Counted from the stretch's first letter, positions 53,542 to 61,703 are shown. The stretch is DNA of 64,000 nucleotides from Methylobacterium sp. B4 (GCF_003201865.1 NZ_QJJJ01000005.1:186001-250000), one strand, 5' to 3'. Program-made: numbers and translations. Notes: a model not told the origin generated them from the sequence alone.

Positions 53542-54291
53542 TCAGATCAACTTGAGCCCTTTCAGGCTGGCATGTCCGTCACGGCCGAGGATGACGTGGT
53601 CGTGCACCACGATGCCCAGCGGATCGAGCACGGTGACGATCTCCCGCGTCATGCGGATGTCGGCCCCCGAGGGCGTCGGATCGCCCGACGGGTGATTGTG
53701 GGCCAGGATGATCGCGGTGGCGGAGAGTTCGAGCGCCCGGCGGGCGACCTCGCGGGGATAGACCGGCGTATGATCGACGGTACCGCGGCCCTGCACCTCG
53801 TCGGCGATGAGGTGGTTGCGCCGGTCGAGGAACAGCACCCGGAACTCTTCGCGGCCCGAAAAGGCCATGGTGGCGCGAAGATACTCGATCAGGGCGCTCC
53901 AAGAGGAGAGCAGCGGGCGCGCGGCGACCGCGCCGCGGGCCAGCCGCCGGCCGGCGGCCTCGATGAGCTTGAGGTCGGCGGCGACGCCGGCACTGACGCC
54001 CTCCACCTCCATGAGCCGGGCCGGCTCGGCGCTGACGACCTCGGCGAACGAGCCGAACCGGTGGATCAGAGCCTTGGCCAGCGGCTTCACGTCCCGCCGC
54101 GGAATCGCCCGGAACAGGGTGAGTTCGAGAAGTTCGTAATCGGCCAGCGCCTCCGCGCCGGCTTGCGCGAAGCGGGCGCGCAGGCGCTCGCGGTGGCCGT
54201 GATAGTGCGGCGTCTCCTCGGCGGACGCCGTCGGGGCCGGCGCCTCGGCAAGGCCCGGCAGGGCGGGCGGATCGGCCGTCCGGCGGGTCAT
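53542..54291 (-). CDS. radC: RadC-family JAB-domain protein
   Basis: This 249-residue protein has a helix-hairpin-helix region ([23 protein letters not shown]) and a C-terminal MPN/JAMM domain with [14 protein letters not shown], the metal-binding HxH...D motif. RadC is widespread; its function is uncertain and its former DNA-repair assignment is doubtful. It follows map with an 11-base gap on the same strand, so the two are co-transcribed. The ATG at 54291 lies just after the map stop. Confidence 0.92.
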   Translation of the reverse strand: MTRRTADPPALPGLAEAPAPTASAEETPHYHGHRERLRARFAQAGAEALADYELLELTLFRAIPRRDVKPLAKALIHRFGSFAEVVSAEPARLMEVEGVSAGVAADLKLIEAAGRRLARGAVAARPLLSSWSALIEYLRATMAFSGREEFRVLFLDRRNHLIADEVQGRGTVDHTPVYPREVARRALELSATAIILAHNHPSGDPTPSGADIRMTREIVTVLDPLGIVVHDHVILGRDGHASLKGLKLI

Positions 54292-54302
54292 CCCCGGGGC
54301 CG

Positions 54303-55157
54303 TCAATCGGCCTGGGTGCCGTGGGGCTCGATGCCGTGAGGTTTGGGCTGGTCGAGCCCCTTGGGCGAGAGCGTGAAGATCTCGTAGCCGTCCTGCGTCA
54401 CCGCCACGGTGTGCTCGAACTGTGCCGAGAGCGAGCGGTCGCGGGTCACGGCGGTCCAACCGTCGGAGAGCACCTTCACGGCGGGCCGGCCGAGATTGAT
54501 CATCGGCTCGATGGTGAAGAACTGGCCGGGTTTGAGCGGTACGTCGTAGCTCGCCTCGACGTAGTGCAGGATGGTCGGCGCGTCGTGGTAGACGCGGCCC
54601 AGGCCGTGGCCGCAGAAATCGCGCACCACCGAGCAGCGCTCGGATTCCGCGTAGGTCTGGATCGCGCGGCCGATATCGTTGGTGGAGCCGCCGGGCCGCA
54701 CCGCGCGGATGCCGCGCATCAGCGCCTCGTAGGTGATCTCGCACAGGCGCTGCGCCTTGCGCGGCACCTCGCCGATATAGGCCATGCGGCTCGAATCCCC
54801 GTGCCATCCGTCGAGGATCAGGCAGCAATCGAGATTGACGATGTCACCCTCGCGTAGGGGCTTGTCGTTGGGGATGCCGTGGCAGACGACGTGGTTGATC
54901 GAGGTGCAGATCGACTTGCGGTAGCCGCGGTAGAACAGCGAGGCCGGGTAGGCGCCGTGGTCCATCCCGAACTCGAAGGCGAGCTTGTCGAGATGCTCCG
55001 TCGTCACGCCGGGCTGGGCGGCCTCGACGAGGAGGTCGAGCGCTTCCGCCGTCAGGCGGCCGGCGCGGCGCATCCCCTCGAAGCCTTCCGGCCCATGGAT
55101 CGGCGGCTCGGGGGCGCGGCGCCCGCCTTCGGCGAGGGCTTGCTCTTCACGGCTCAT
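54303..55157 (-). CDS. map: methionine aminopeptidase, type I
   Basis: This 284-residue enzyme removes N-terminal Met. Metal-site motifs are [41 protein letters not shown] and QFEHTVAVT. The N-terminal 30 residues ([17 protein letters not shown]) form an extension usual in Rhizobiales copies. The start at 55157 ([10 protein letters not shown]) has no extended shadow problem: the frame upstream is long but overlaps the divergent zinc-finger gene. It is the first gene of the map-radC unit. Confidence 0.96.
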   Translation of the reverse strand: MSREEQALAEGGRRAPEPPIHGPEGFEGMRRAGRLTAEALDLLVEAAQPGVTTEHLDKLAFEFGMDHGAYPASLFYRGYRKSICTSINHVVCHGIPNDKPLREGDIVNLDCCLILDGWHGDSSRMAYIGEVPRKAQRLCEITYEALMRGIRAVRPGGSTNDIGRAIQTYAESERCSVVRDFCGHGLGRVYHDAPTILHYVEASYDVPLKPGQFFTIEPMINLGRPAVKVLSDGWTAVTRDRSLSAQFEHTVAVTQDGYEIFTLSPKGLDQPKPHGIEPHGTQAD

Positions 55158-55379
55158 GGAATCGGGCGCTTCGGCAGGAATGCGAGGTGGTCGCTTCGTC
55201 TTACGCCGCCCCGGCGGCGGCGCCAACCCGACCTGTCCCGCGCGAGACCGGATCGCACGGGGCCCGATCGAGACGGCGCGGCGGCTTCCTTCGCGCTCCC
55301 TTCGCCCGGCCGGATCGCTTCCGTCTAGGATTGCGGCCGCGAACGCGCTAGACCACGGGCTCGATCTCAGGGACGAGCG

Positions 55380-55640
55380 ATGGCTGACAAGGCGGTTCCC
55401 CACTACCACAATCAGGCCGGCGTGAGCGTGATCGCGGTGGGCTCCAAGGAGTTCATGTGCATCGGGGCGCTGCCGCCCTTCGACCATCCCCACGTCTTCC
55501 TCGACATGGGAGCGGACACCGAGATCATCTGCGAGTACTGCTCGACCCTGTTCCGCTACGACCGGGCACTGAAGCCGGGCACCGCGGCGCCGGCCGAGTG
55601 CGTCTGGCACGACGAGACGCCCGAGACGAAGGCGGCCTGA
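55380..55640 (+). CDS. CHCC-type zinc finger protein (NDUFS6-like)
   Basis: This 86-residue protein has a zf-CHCC domain: Cys27, His at 36 or 38, Cys51 and Cys54 (CIGALPPFDHPHVF and CEYCSTLFRY). Bacterial members are homologous to the NDUFS6 subunit of mitochondrial complex I and may help its assembly. No nuo genes are adjacent. It is divergent from map by 222 bases and lies 37 bases upstream of the FAD monooxygenase gene on the same strand. Confidence 0.93.
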   Translation: MADKAVPHYHNQAGVSVIAVGSKEFMCIGALPPFDHPHVFLDMGADTEIICEYCSTLFRYDRALKPGTAAPAECVWHDETPETKAA

Positions 55641-55677
55641 CGGTCGGACGCCCGGGCCAAGCCCCGCAAGCGACCCC

Positions 55678-56865
55678 ATGGCGGCGCTCTCCATCGTCAT
55701 CGTCGGCGCAGGAATCGGCGGCCTCACCGCGGCGCTCGCCCTGTCCGGGGCCGGCCACGCGGTCACGCTGGTCGAACGCCGCACGGGCTTTTCCGAGGTC
55801 GGGGCGGGCCTCCAGCTCTCACCGAACGCCAGCGCCGTTCTGATCGGGCTCGGCCTCGGCGCGGCCCTGCGCCGGGCGGCCGACGAGCCGCCGGGCGTCA
55901 CGGTGCGGGCGCTGGCCACGGGCCGGGTCATCGGCGGCATCCGCCTCGGCCCCGCCCTGCGCGAGCGCCACGGAGCGCCCTACTACGTCATCCACCGGGC
56001 CGACCTTCAGACCATCCTGCTCGACGCCGTGCGCGGGCGCCCCGACATCCGCCTCTGCGTCGGCCGCGAGGTCTCGGACCTGCGCGAGCGCGAGGACGGG
56101 GTCAGCCTGACCATCACCGGCATCGACGGCGGCCGCAGCGAGACCTTGAACGCCGACCTCCTCGTCGGCGCGGACGGCGTGCGCTCCTCCCTGCGGCAGC
56201 GCTTCGACGACCGGCCCCTGCGGCTCCACCGCGAGGCGGCGTGGCGCGCCGTCATCCCGCGGGAGGCCGCGCCGGAGATGCTGCAGGGCGACGAGACCGG
56301 GCTGTGGCTCGGCCGCCGCCGGCACGTCGTCCACTACCCCATCAATGGCGGCCGGCGCCTCAACGTCGTGGCGATCGTGCCCGAGCGCGAGGGCGACGAG
56401 GATTGGGGCCGGATCGGCGATCCCGCGGCGCTGCGCGACCATTTTCCGGACGCGGCCGCCCCGCTCGTGAGCCTGATCGGCCTGCCCGATGCCTGGGTGG
56501 TCTGGTCGCTGGTGGACCGTCCGGCGGCGCGGCCGATCGCCCGCGGCCGGATCGCGCTCCTCGGCGACGCGGCGCATCCGGTGCTGCCCTTCCTGGCCCA
56601 GGGCGCGGCGCTGGCCATCGAGGATGCGGCGGTGCTGGCCGCCGAACTGGCCGGCCAAGACGACGTGCCCACGGCGTTGGACCGCTACGCGCAGGCGCGC
56701 CTGCCCCGCGTGCGCGCCGTGCAGCGGGCGGCCCGCCGCAACGGCCGCTTCTACCATGCCGGGCGCCTGATCGGCTTCGCGCGGGACACGGCGATGCGGC
56801 GGCTCGGCCCCGAGGGCATGAGCGCGCGCTATGCCTGGATCTACGGCTGGCGCCCCCCCGCTTGA
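55678..56865 (+). CDS. FAD-dependent monooxygenase (salicylate hydroxylase-like)
   Basis: This 395-residue flavoprotein hydroxylase has a dinucleotide-binding start (IVGAGIGGLTAALALSGAGH), the DGVRSSLRQ segment and the GDAAHPVLPFLAQGAALAIEDA motif that binds FAD. The family hydroxylates salicylate, 3-hydroxybenzoate and similar aromatic acids with NAD(P)H; the substrate cannot be assigned because no other catabolic genes are nearby. The ATG follows the zinc-finger gene after 37 bases, so they may be co-transcribed. Confidence 0.9.
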   Translation: MAALSIVIVGAGIGGLTAALALSGAGHAVTLVERRTGFSEVGAGLQLSPNASAVLIGLGLGAALRRAADEPPGVTVRALATGRVIGGIRLGPALRERHGAPYYVIHRADLQTILLDAVRGRPDIRLCVGREVSDLREREDGVSLTITGIDGGRSETLNADLLVGADGVRSSLRQRFDDRPLRLHREAAWRAVIPREAAPEMLQGDETGLWLGRRRHVVHYPINGGRRLNVVAIVPEREGDEDWGRIGDPAALRDHFPDAAAPLVSLIGLPDAWVVWSLVDRPAARPIARGRIALLGDAAHPVLPFLAQGAALAIEDAAVLAAELAGQDDVPTALDRYAQARLPRVRAVQRAARRNGRFYHAGRLIGFARDTAMRRLGPEGMSARYAWIYGWRPPA

Positions 56866-56899
56866 TCTGCCCCCGCGGGGCCGCTACCGCTGCGGCGAT

Positions 56900-56986
56900 G
56901 CGGACGTGGCGGAATCGGTAGACGCACGAGACTTAAAATCTTGCGGCCCCAGGGCTGTGCGGGTTCGAGTCCCGCCGTCCGCACCA
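56900..56986 (+). tRNA. tRNA-Leu (anticodon UAA)
   Basis: The 87-base gene has a 7-bp acceptor stem GCGGACG/CGTCCGC, an anticodon loop CTTAAAA with anticodon TAA at 56934-56936, a long variable arm, the T-loop GGTTCGAGTCC and an encoded CCA. Its 3' end acts as a repeat boundary: it recurs at 59366-59382. Confidence 0.97.
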
Positions 56987-57052
56987 ATCTGCTGAAATTG
57001 CAAGCACCTCAGCAAGATACTGACCCGCAGGTGTTTTTCGGCGCCCGCCGCT
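56970..57052 (+). repeat. attL-like direct repeat: tRNA-Leu 3' end plus downstream block
   Basis: TCCCGCCGTCCGCACCA (56970-56986), the end of tRNA-Leu, recurs with one change at 59366-59382. A second shared block, TTTTTCGGCGCCCGCCGCT (57034-57052), recurs exactly at 59388-59406, with partial similarity for about 20 bases beyond it. The spacing between the two blocks is 42 bases shorter in the right copy. Confidence 0.75.
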
Positions 57053-57069
57053 ACAATGTCGCCATTCCC

Positions 57070-57420
57070 ATGACCTCTCTGAGCCGCGCCGCGAATGGCG
57101 ACTGGTTCACCCGTGAAGGCATCCCGAAGGACATCCGAGCGGCCGACAAGGCGGCCTATGGCCTGTTCCAGGAGGAACGTTTCCAACGCCCTGGGAGCTA
57201 GTCCACAGGCGCGGCCAAGGGGGAGCTATGGGTGGGACACGACCGTGACGGGACCCATCGAGGCGCTGAGGGCGGCTGCAAGGGTCAAGGGCTCACGCCG
57301 GGTGTCGCGCACCGGCCGACGGGCCGATGGTACGCGTGGTCCGTCGTCCGGCAAGAGGATGAGCCCGAGGGCGTGGGTAAGGACATCATCGAGCGGCTTG
57401 AGGCGGCTCCAGCGGTGTCG
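57070..57420 (+). pseudogene. decayed site-specific integrase (tyrosine recombinase N-terminal part)
   Basis: The first 43 codons read MTSLSRAANGDWFTREGIPK and on through EERFQRPGS, like the N terminus of phage-type integrases in Methylobacterium (DUF6538-like, xGxWxxRxxIPxDVR pattern). The frame then stops; matching sequence continues in another frame (GPIEALRAAARVKG) and again in the first (GQGLTPGVAHRPTGRWYAWS, DEPEGVGKDIIERLEAA). The catalytic domain is missing. Its place directly behind the tRNA is the usual site of island integrases. The family call is from memory of the motif and is an inference. Confidence 0.55.
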
Positions 57421-57433
57421 AGAACGCCTGCCT

Positions 57434-57580
57434 TCAAGGCGCCTTCCGCCTGGCGGTCGCCCTACGCCGCCTCGCTCGCCGCTTCGGCTCGCTCAGGGTG
57501 ACCGTAGCGGGCTTCAACATCTTCGTGAGCGCTGTCCCGTCAGCCTGCCGACGCTGCCTCGTTATCGTTCAAGGCGAAGA
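57434..57580 (-). pseudogene. truncated copy of the small basic-tailed gene at 59510-59710
   Basis: On the minus strand the C-terminal 30 codons and stop remain in frame: ALTKMLKPATVTLSEPKRR followed by a run of Arg/Ala/Lys to RRKAP. This matches the intact gene's AALAEMLKPAAGTLGKPKRR and basic tail. The N-terminal half is missing or unrecognisable. At the DNA level about 80% of 100 bases agree by eye. Confidence 0.7.
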
Positions 57581-57893
57581 TGCCTGCCTCTGCGCTGCGT
57601 TGAGCCGCCTTTGTTCGTGCCGCTAGAATAGCCTTAGCTGTCGCCGGAGATCGTCTGACGATCCAGGCTTCATGGCGAGCGCGGGGGTCGCACACAGAGC
57701 GTTGCCGGCGTGATTTCACGTGTGCCCCCTGGAAATAGAGGGGGGAGCTTAGTCAGGATGAGCCGAGCAGTGGCAATGGCAATTTCTGCGAGGATCGCTT
57801 GCAGCGCCGGTATTCCCCCGCCGAACAGTTTTCACCCTACGGGGAGCTGGCAAGCGGGTACTAAGCGTGAGGCTCGACCGCTAAGCTGGCCCC
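57581..57893. other. non-coding stretch before SRAP gene
   Basis: No gene or strong repeat is seen. The sequence is AT-richer than average and has short open frames in several directions without family resemblance. It should hold the promoter of the SRAP gene. No GTTC-N7-GTTC SOS box was found in it. Confidence 0.5.
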
Positions 57894-58556
57894 ATGTGCA
57901 ACCTCTACAGCCTCAACCGCCCCCAGGATGAGATACGGCGCTGGTTCGACGTGAGCCGCGACAGCGCCGGCAACCTGCCTCCCATGCCCGGCATCTTCCC
58001 CGACCAGATGGCTCCCGTGGTCCTGGCCGGGAAGGAGGGGCGTGAGCTGACGATGATGCGATGGGGCATCCCAGGGCCGAAGGCTTACGGGGAGCATCCC
58101 GTCACCAACGTCCGCAACGTGAAGAGCCCGCACTGGCGCCCGTGGCTCAAGCCTGAGTTCCGCTGCCTCGTGCCCGTCTCATCGTTCAGCGAGTATGCCG
58201 ACACGAAGCCTCGTAAGACGCCCGTGTGGTTCGCCCTGGACGATGACCGGCCTCTGTTCGCCTTCGCCGGCATCTGGCGGCCCTGGACGGGCGTGAGGGG
58301 CACCAAAAGGGAGAACCCCGACAGGGTCGAGGAGGAGCACGAGTTGTTCTCCTTCCTCACGACCGAGGCGAACGGCGTGGTCGGGCCCGTTCACCCGAAG
58401 GCGATGCCGGTCCTCCTCACCACGAAGGAGGCGTGCGGGGCGTGGCTTGAGGCGCCCACGGAAGAGGCCCTGAGGCTGCAACGGCCGCTCGCTGATGGGC
58501 TCATGAAGGAGGTGGCGAGAGGCGAGCGTCACGATGGAGATGCCCAGGCTCGCTGA
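57894..58556 (+). CDS. SRAP-domain protein (SOS response-associated peptidase, YedK/HMCES-like)
   Basis: This 220-residue protein has Cys2 as the predicted catalytic residue (MCNLYSLNRPQDEIRRWF), then RWGIPGPKAYGEHPVTNVRN, the Glu of SSFSEYAD and the His of VHPKAMPVLL. SRAP proteins crosslink to abasic sites in single-stranded DNA through Cys2 and so shield them. It is the intact cargo of the tRNA-Leu island. Its stop (58554-58556) abuts the stop of the convergent HD gene with no gap. Two decayed SRAP fragments lie nearby, at 59162-59250 and 59862-59978. Confidence 0.93.
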   Translation: MCNLYSLNRPQDEIRRWFDVSRDSAGNLPPMPGIFPDQMAPVVLAGKEGRELTMMRWGIPGPKAYGEHPVTNVRNVKSPHWRPWLKPEFRCLVPVSSFSEYADTKPRKTPVWFALDDDRPLFAFAGIWRPWTGVRGTKRENPDRVEEEHELFSFLTTEANGVVGPVHPKAMPVLLTTKEACGAWLEAPTEEALRLQRPLADGLMKEVARGERHDGDAQAR

Positions 58557-59054
58557 CTATGAGCCTGTGTATCCCAGTGCAGCGGCGGCTTCCCGGAGTC
58601 TCGGTATGGAGGCTGCGTAACGAGCGGTGACACTTTCCATGTTCGGAAGCTGCCGCTCGATGCTCGCGTTGTCTTCGTTGTCCGACAGTTTGATGAGGAT
58701 TGCCCCGAGGTTTCTCGTTTCAATCAGGGCAGTGATGCGCTCGGCGTAATTCATGGGCTCATCCGTCTTTGTAAGAAGGCGAACCATCTCGATCACTTCG
58801 GGAGCATACCCCGCGCGAGCTAAATCCTCCGGTGTCGTTTTCGTATCCTCGATCACGTCGTGAAGGTAGGCGGCCTGCAACACGTGCTCGGGATTGACCT
58901 TCAAGCCATCGACCTCGAGGGCATGGCGGGCGCGCTTATCAGCAGCGGCAGCGACGCGGTTGATGTGCCGGATGTACGGTTTGCCACCCTTGTCCACTTG
59001 GCCGGCGTGCGCTTGAGCCGCGAACTGATGTGTGTCGAAATTCGTCGGCGGCAC
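58557..59054 (-). CDS. small HD-domain hydrolase, RelA/SpoT HD_4-like (possible small alarmone hydrolase)
   Basis: This 165-residue protein consists of a single HD domain: QFAAQAHAGQVDKGGKPYI-RH, AAYLHDVIEDTKTT and IKLSDNEDNAS, the metal-binding pattern of (p)ppGpp hydrolases (SpoT HD, MESH1 and bacterial small alarmone hydrolases). No synthetase or TGS part is present. The best start is GTG at 59054, with GGAGAGG five bases upstream; the frame is open to 59099. Its DNA is near 53-55% GC over sampled lines, well below the neighbours, which indicates recent transfer. It is convergent with and adjacent to the SRAP gene. Confidence 0.85.
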   Translation of the reverse strand: MPPTNFDTHQFAAQAHAGQVDKGGKPYIRHINRVAAAADKRARHALEVDGLKVNPEHVLQAAYLHDVIEDTKTTPEDLARAGYAPEVIEMVRLLTKTDEPMNYAERITALIETRNLGAILIKLSDNEDNASIERQLPNMESVTARYAASIPRLREAAAALGYTGS

Positions 59055-59161
59055 CGTACCCTCTCCGCGCAGGCTTATTGGCCCTCTCCAACGAGCCACA
59101 TACTGGCGAGTTTCCAGAAAGGCCTGCTACTTAAGTGCATTACAGGCATAGGCTTCAATCG

Positions 59162-59250
59162 CCCACGACGGATGACTTGAGGCTGCAACGAGTGCTGCCT
59201 GATGGCTCACGCAATGCGGTGCGGTGCGGGCCGAACGTCGCGATGGATCG
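59162..59250 (+). pseudogene. 3' fragment of a second SRAP gene
   Basis: The frame reads PTTDDLRLQRVLPDGS, matching the SRAP C-terminal PTEEALRLQRPLADGL of the intact gene, and DNA similarity continues to GCGATGGAT. The rest of the gene is absent. It lies between the start of the HD gene and the right att-like repeat. Confidence 0.65.
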
Positions 59251-59365
59251 GCCTCCTAGCTAAGCGCGGCCGGTATCCGTCGAGCCCTCGGCAGCCGCTA
59301 CAAAGCCTTTCGCTCGCCCTCGACAAATACCAACGTTTTGAACGCATGAGGTGATACGGAGGATC

Positions 59366-59406
59366 TCCCGCCGTCCGTACCAGGCTATTTTTCGGCGCCC
59401 GCCGCT
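59366..59406 (+). repeat. attR-like direct repeat
   Basis: TCCCGCCGTCCGTACCA (59366-59382) differs at one base from the tRNA-Leu 3' end. TTTTTCGGCGCCCGCCGCT (59388-59406) is identical to 57034-57052. There is no tRNA upstream: the sequence before it does not fold as the rest of a tRNA. This marks the right boundary of the 2.4-kb island or segmental duplication. Confidence 0.75.
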
Positions 59407-59509
59407 GCAAAGCGTCGATTCCATCAGACCACCTGCCCTCGGCGCCAAGTCATGCTCAAGCTGCGGCTGGCGCAGGACGGCGCGGCCCGCCCTTGCGAAG
59501 GTGCCGCGC

Positions 59510-59710
59510 TCAGAGCGCCCGCCGCTTGGCCGTCGCCTTACGCCGTCTCGTTCTCCGCTTCGGCTTGCCCAGGGTGCCCGCCGCGGGTTTCAGCATCTCC
59601 GCGAGCGCCGCACGCTGCTGGCGACGCACCGCGTGGGCCGCGTGGCCGCCCCACCAGCCGAGCGTTCCGTTGACGGATGAGAGCCATAGGCTGAGCGCGG
59701 GATTCTTCAT
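59510..59710 (-). CDS. small hypothetical protein with basic C-terminal tail
   Basis: This 66-residue protein, MKNPALSLWLSSVNGTLGWW then GGHAAHAVRRQQRAALAEML, ends in a Lys/Arg-rich tail (KPKRRTRRRKATAKRRAL). The Trp-rich N-terminal half and basic tail suggest a membrane- or nucleic-acid-associated peptide, but no domain is known to me. That a decayed copy conserves the same frame and stop at 57434 supports true coding. It lies just right of the att-like repeat. Confidence 0.7.
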   Translation of the reverse strand: MKNPALSLWLSSVNGTLGWWGGHAAHAVRRQQRAALAEMLKPAAGTLGKPKRRTRRRKATAKRRAL

Positions 59711-59861
59711 GGTGCGATCTCCGTGGGGTCAACGAGGTCGACCGAGATCGGTTCGCTTGCGTGCCGGCTCGGCCTCGGAGCCTGTAACCGCCCCTTCAAG
59801 TCCGCCTCCCATGACGCGCGCTCGATGAAACATACCCTGGTTCGAATTTCCGACGGCGTGG

Positions 59862-59978
59862 ACCGACAGGCCTCTCATGCCATCCGTCGCTCTTCGCTGC
59901 GGGAGCAACGAGGGCTCGCTGGCTACGATGGTGTGCTGGAGCATCCCGGGGCCGAAGGCTTAGGGCGAACACCCTCAG
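59862..59978 (+). pseudogene. 5'-central fragment of a third SRAP copy with in-frame stop
   Basis: The frame reads PLMPSV ... LATMVCWSIPGPKA*GEHP, aligned with PPMPGI ... LTMMRWGIPGPKAYGEHP of the intact SRAP. TAG at 59961-59963 replaces the Tyr codon TAC, and part of the middle is deleted. The segment up to 59861 and on to 60026 shows nothing else recognisable. Confidence 0.7.
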
Positions 59979-60026
59979 GCACGCCTTCCACAGCGCTGAG
60001 GCGGCCCGCGCTCGACGCCACCGGTC

Positions 60027-60488
60027 ATGCCGTGCGAGCCTTGCGCGGTGTCCATCACCAAGCCCAAACTCTGCGCGCTGCTCGCCGAAGCGCCCGACGT
60101 CCCGGAGTGCGAGCGCGTCGCGGCATTCCTCCGCGATCCGGCGGTGCAGCTCATCGACAACCCGTTCTCGGCGACCCGCGCCGCCGCCGCGCGCAACACC
60201 TGGGCCGGCAGGAGCTTCGATTTTCGCGTCATGGGCGTGGAGGCGGTGGGCCTGTCGGCGTTGGTGAGCGCCCTCGCCCGGCTTCCGGTCTCGGAACCGC
60301 TGATCGAGGAAGTCGCCCGCTCCGGGCCGCACACCGCATCCATCGTCCTGAGCGCGGATCGCGGCCGTCTGATCGGCGTGGCCCTCTACGGCAAACCCGG
60401 CATCCCGCTCCCGCGCTTCGTCGCGCGCTCGCCCCGCCGCCGCCGGGTGGCCTCGACCCAGCTCGACCTGTTCGCCGATGCCCTGTGA
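60027..60488 (+). CDS. hypothetical protein with C-terminal QLDLF (sliding-clamp-binding-like) motif
   Basis: This protein of about 153 residues has no recognised domain. It is mixed alpha/beta by composition, with a central MGVEAVGLSALVSALARLPVS and a basic linker (ARSPRRRRVAS) before the C-terminal TQLDLFADAL. QLDLF (codons 60459-60473) fits the bacterial beta-clamp-binding consensus QL(S/D)LF exactly and sits at a flexible end, as in true clamp clients. The start may instead be GTG at 60048. It flanks the tRNA island on the right. Confidence 0.65.
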   Translation: MPCEPCAVSITKPKLCALLAEAPDVPECERVAAFLRDPAVQLIDNPFSATRAAAARNTWAGRSFDFRVMGVEAVGLSALVSALARLPVSEPLIEEVARSGPHTASIVLSADRGRLIGVALYGKPGIPLPRFVARSPRRRRVASTQLDLFADAL

Positions 60489-60522
60489 GGCGCCGCACTA
60501 GGCGCCTTCGGTTCGCGAGCGG

Positions 60523-61629
60523 CTAAGAATGCTTCTCGGCGCCCATCGCCGCGAAGCGGCCGCTTCCCGGCAACGCCCGCGGGTCGGGCATCGCCGCACG
60601 CCGCCCCTCGGAGGCGGCTGGGAGGCGGCGCCGGAAGTGCTGATACGACACCAACAGAATCCCCATCAGCGTCCCCGCCGCGACGTCCGGCAGGTAATGG
60701 CCGCCCGCCCCGACCGTCGCGACGATGATCGCCGCGTTGAGGAGGAGCGCCAGCGGGCCGAGCACCGGCACCGGGGCAAGCGCCCAGGCGGTGAGGACCG
60801 CAAGCGCCGCGTGGAACGAGGGGAAGGTGACGAGGCCGCGGATCTCGGAGAGGGCGAGCGTCGCCATCGTACCCTCTCGGAGGGCCTCTAGCGCGTCGAG
60901 GTGCCAGAGGGCGCCCACGGTCTCCAGATGACCGGCCGGATAGGCCTGCGGCTGGTAGAAGGCGTAGGGCCCCACCGCCGGCCACAGGGCCGAGAGCAGC
61001 ACCGAGGCGAGCAGGGCCAGCGAGAACAGGCGGGCATAGGCCCAGAGGCGGGAGACCCGCGAGACCGCACTCAGCGCGATGACGACGAGGCCGACCTGCG
61101 GGCCGCTCGAATGGTAGGCGAGCGCGAGTCCATGGGACAGATCCGGATGCGCGGCCAGGAAGCCGAGCCAAGCCTTCCAGTCGAAGCCCAAAGCCGCCTC
61201 GAACCCGGCGAGCCGGGAATCGGCGAGCGGCGCCGCCAGGGTGGCCGTAAGATAGTGAAGGACGGCGACCGCGGTGGTGAAGGCCGCCAGATACGCGCTC
61301 GACAGCGCCATGGCCCTGAGCTTGGGTTCCGGTTTGACGGCACTGAACAACAGGGCGAGCGCGAGCAGCACCGTCACCGTGCCGGCCACCGTGATCAGGC
61401 CGGGCCAAGCGATGGCGATGCCGGCCGCGGTGAGCCAGACCGCATCGATGACGGCCACGAGGCCCGTCACGATCCAGAAACCGACTCCGGGTGCGGCGAG
61501 GCCCGCCGAGAGCGCACGCTGGGACGAGCCGGCCCTGGATCTCCGAGCGAGGTCCGGCGCCTGTAGGCGCTCCCGCGCCGCGCCGGCCCCGCGTTCCGCA
61601 TCAAGCAGCATCCGTCGGTCGTTCCCCAC
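60523..61629 (-). CDS. PAP2-superfamily membrane protein (Aur1/PAP2_3-like)
   Basis: This protein of 362-368 residues has eight or so hydrophobic helices and the PAP2_3 pattern with FPSFHAALAVLTAWA and GGHYLPDVAAG near the C terminus, like inositol-phosphorylceramide synthase-type and other lipid phosphotransferases or phosphatases. It probably acts on membrane phospholipids or polyprenyl phosphates. GTG at 61629 is the most upstream start; ATG at 61611 has GGGGAA upstream and is as likely. Confidence 0.85.
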   Translation of the reverse strand: MGNDRRMLLDAERGAGAARERLQAPDLARRSRAGSSQRALSAGLAAPGVGFWIVTGLVAVIDAVWLTAAGIAIAWPGLITVAGTVTVLLALALLFSAVKPEPKLRAMALSSAYLAAFTTAVAVLHYLTATLAAPLADSRLAGFEAALGFDWKAWLGFLAAHPDLSHGLALAYHSSGPQVGLVVIALSAVSRVSRLWAYARLFSLALLASVLLSALWPAVGPYAFYQPQAYPAGHLETVGALWHLDALEALREGTMATLALSEIRGLVTFPSFHAALAVLTAWALAPVPVLGPLALLLNAAIIVATVGAGGHYLPDVAAGTLMGILLVSYQHFRRRLPAASEGRRAAMPDPRALPGSGRFAAMGAEKHS

Positions 61630-61703
61630 CGTCCGCGACCGATCCGGTCACCCCGCGGAGGGGAAGACGCGGCAGAGCGGGGTTTGGTTCGGAGTGTGCG
61701 GCC

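Noticed and set aside
57581..57893. Possible SOS box before the SRAP gene
   Set aside because: GTTC and GAAC tetramers occur, but none with a partner at 7-base spacing.
57710..57931. Short frame just ahead of the SRAP gene
   Set aside because: It overlaps the SRAP start and has no SD or recognisable family.
59340..59385. Second tRNA gene at the right att-like repeat
   Set aside because: Only the last 17 bases match tRNA-Leu; no anticodon arm or acceptor 5' strand is present.
59723..60526. 267-codon plus-strand frame after the small basic-tailed gene
   Set aside because: It changes character along its length and runs through the SRAP relic and the QLDLF gene in the wrong frame.
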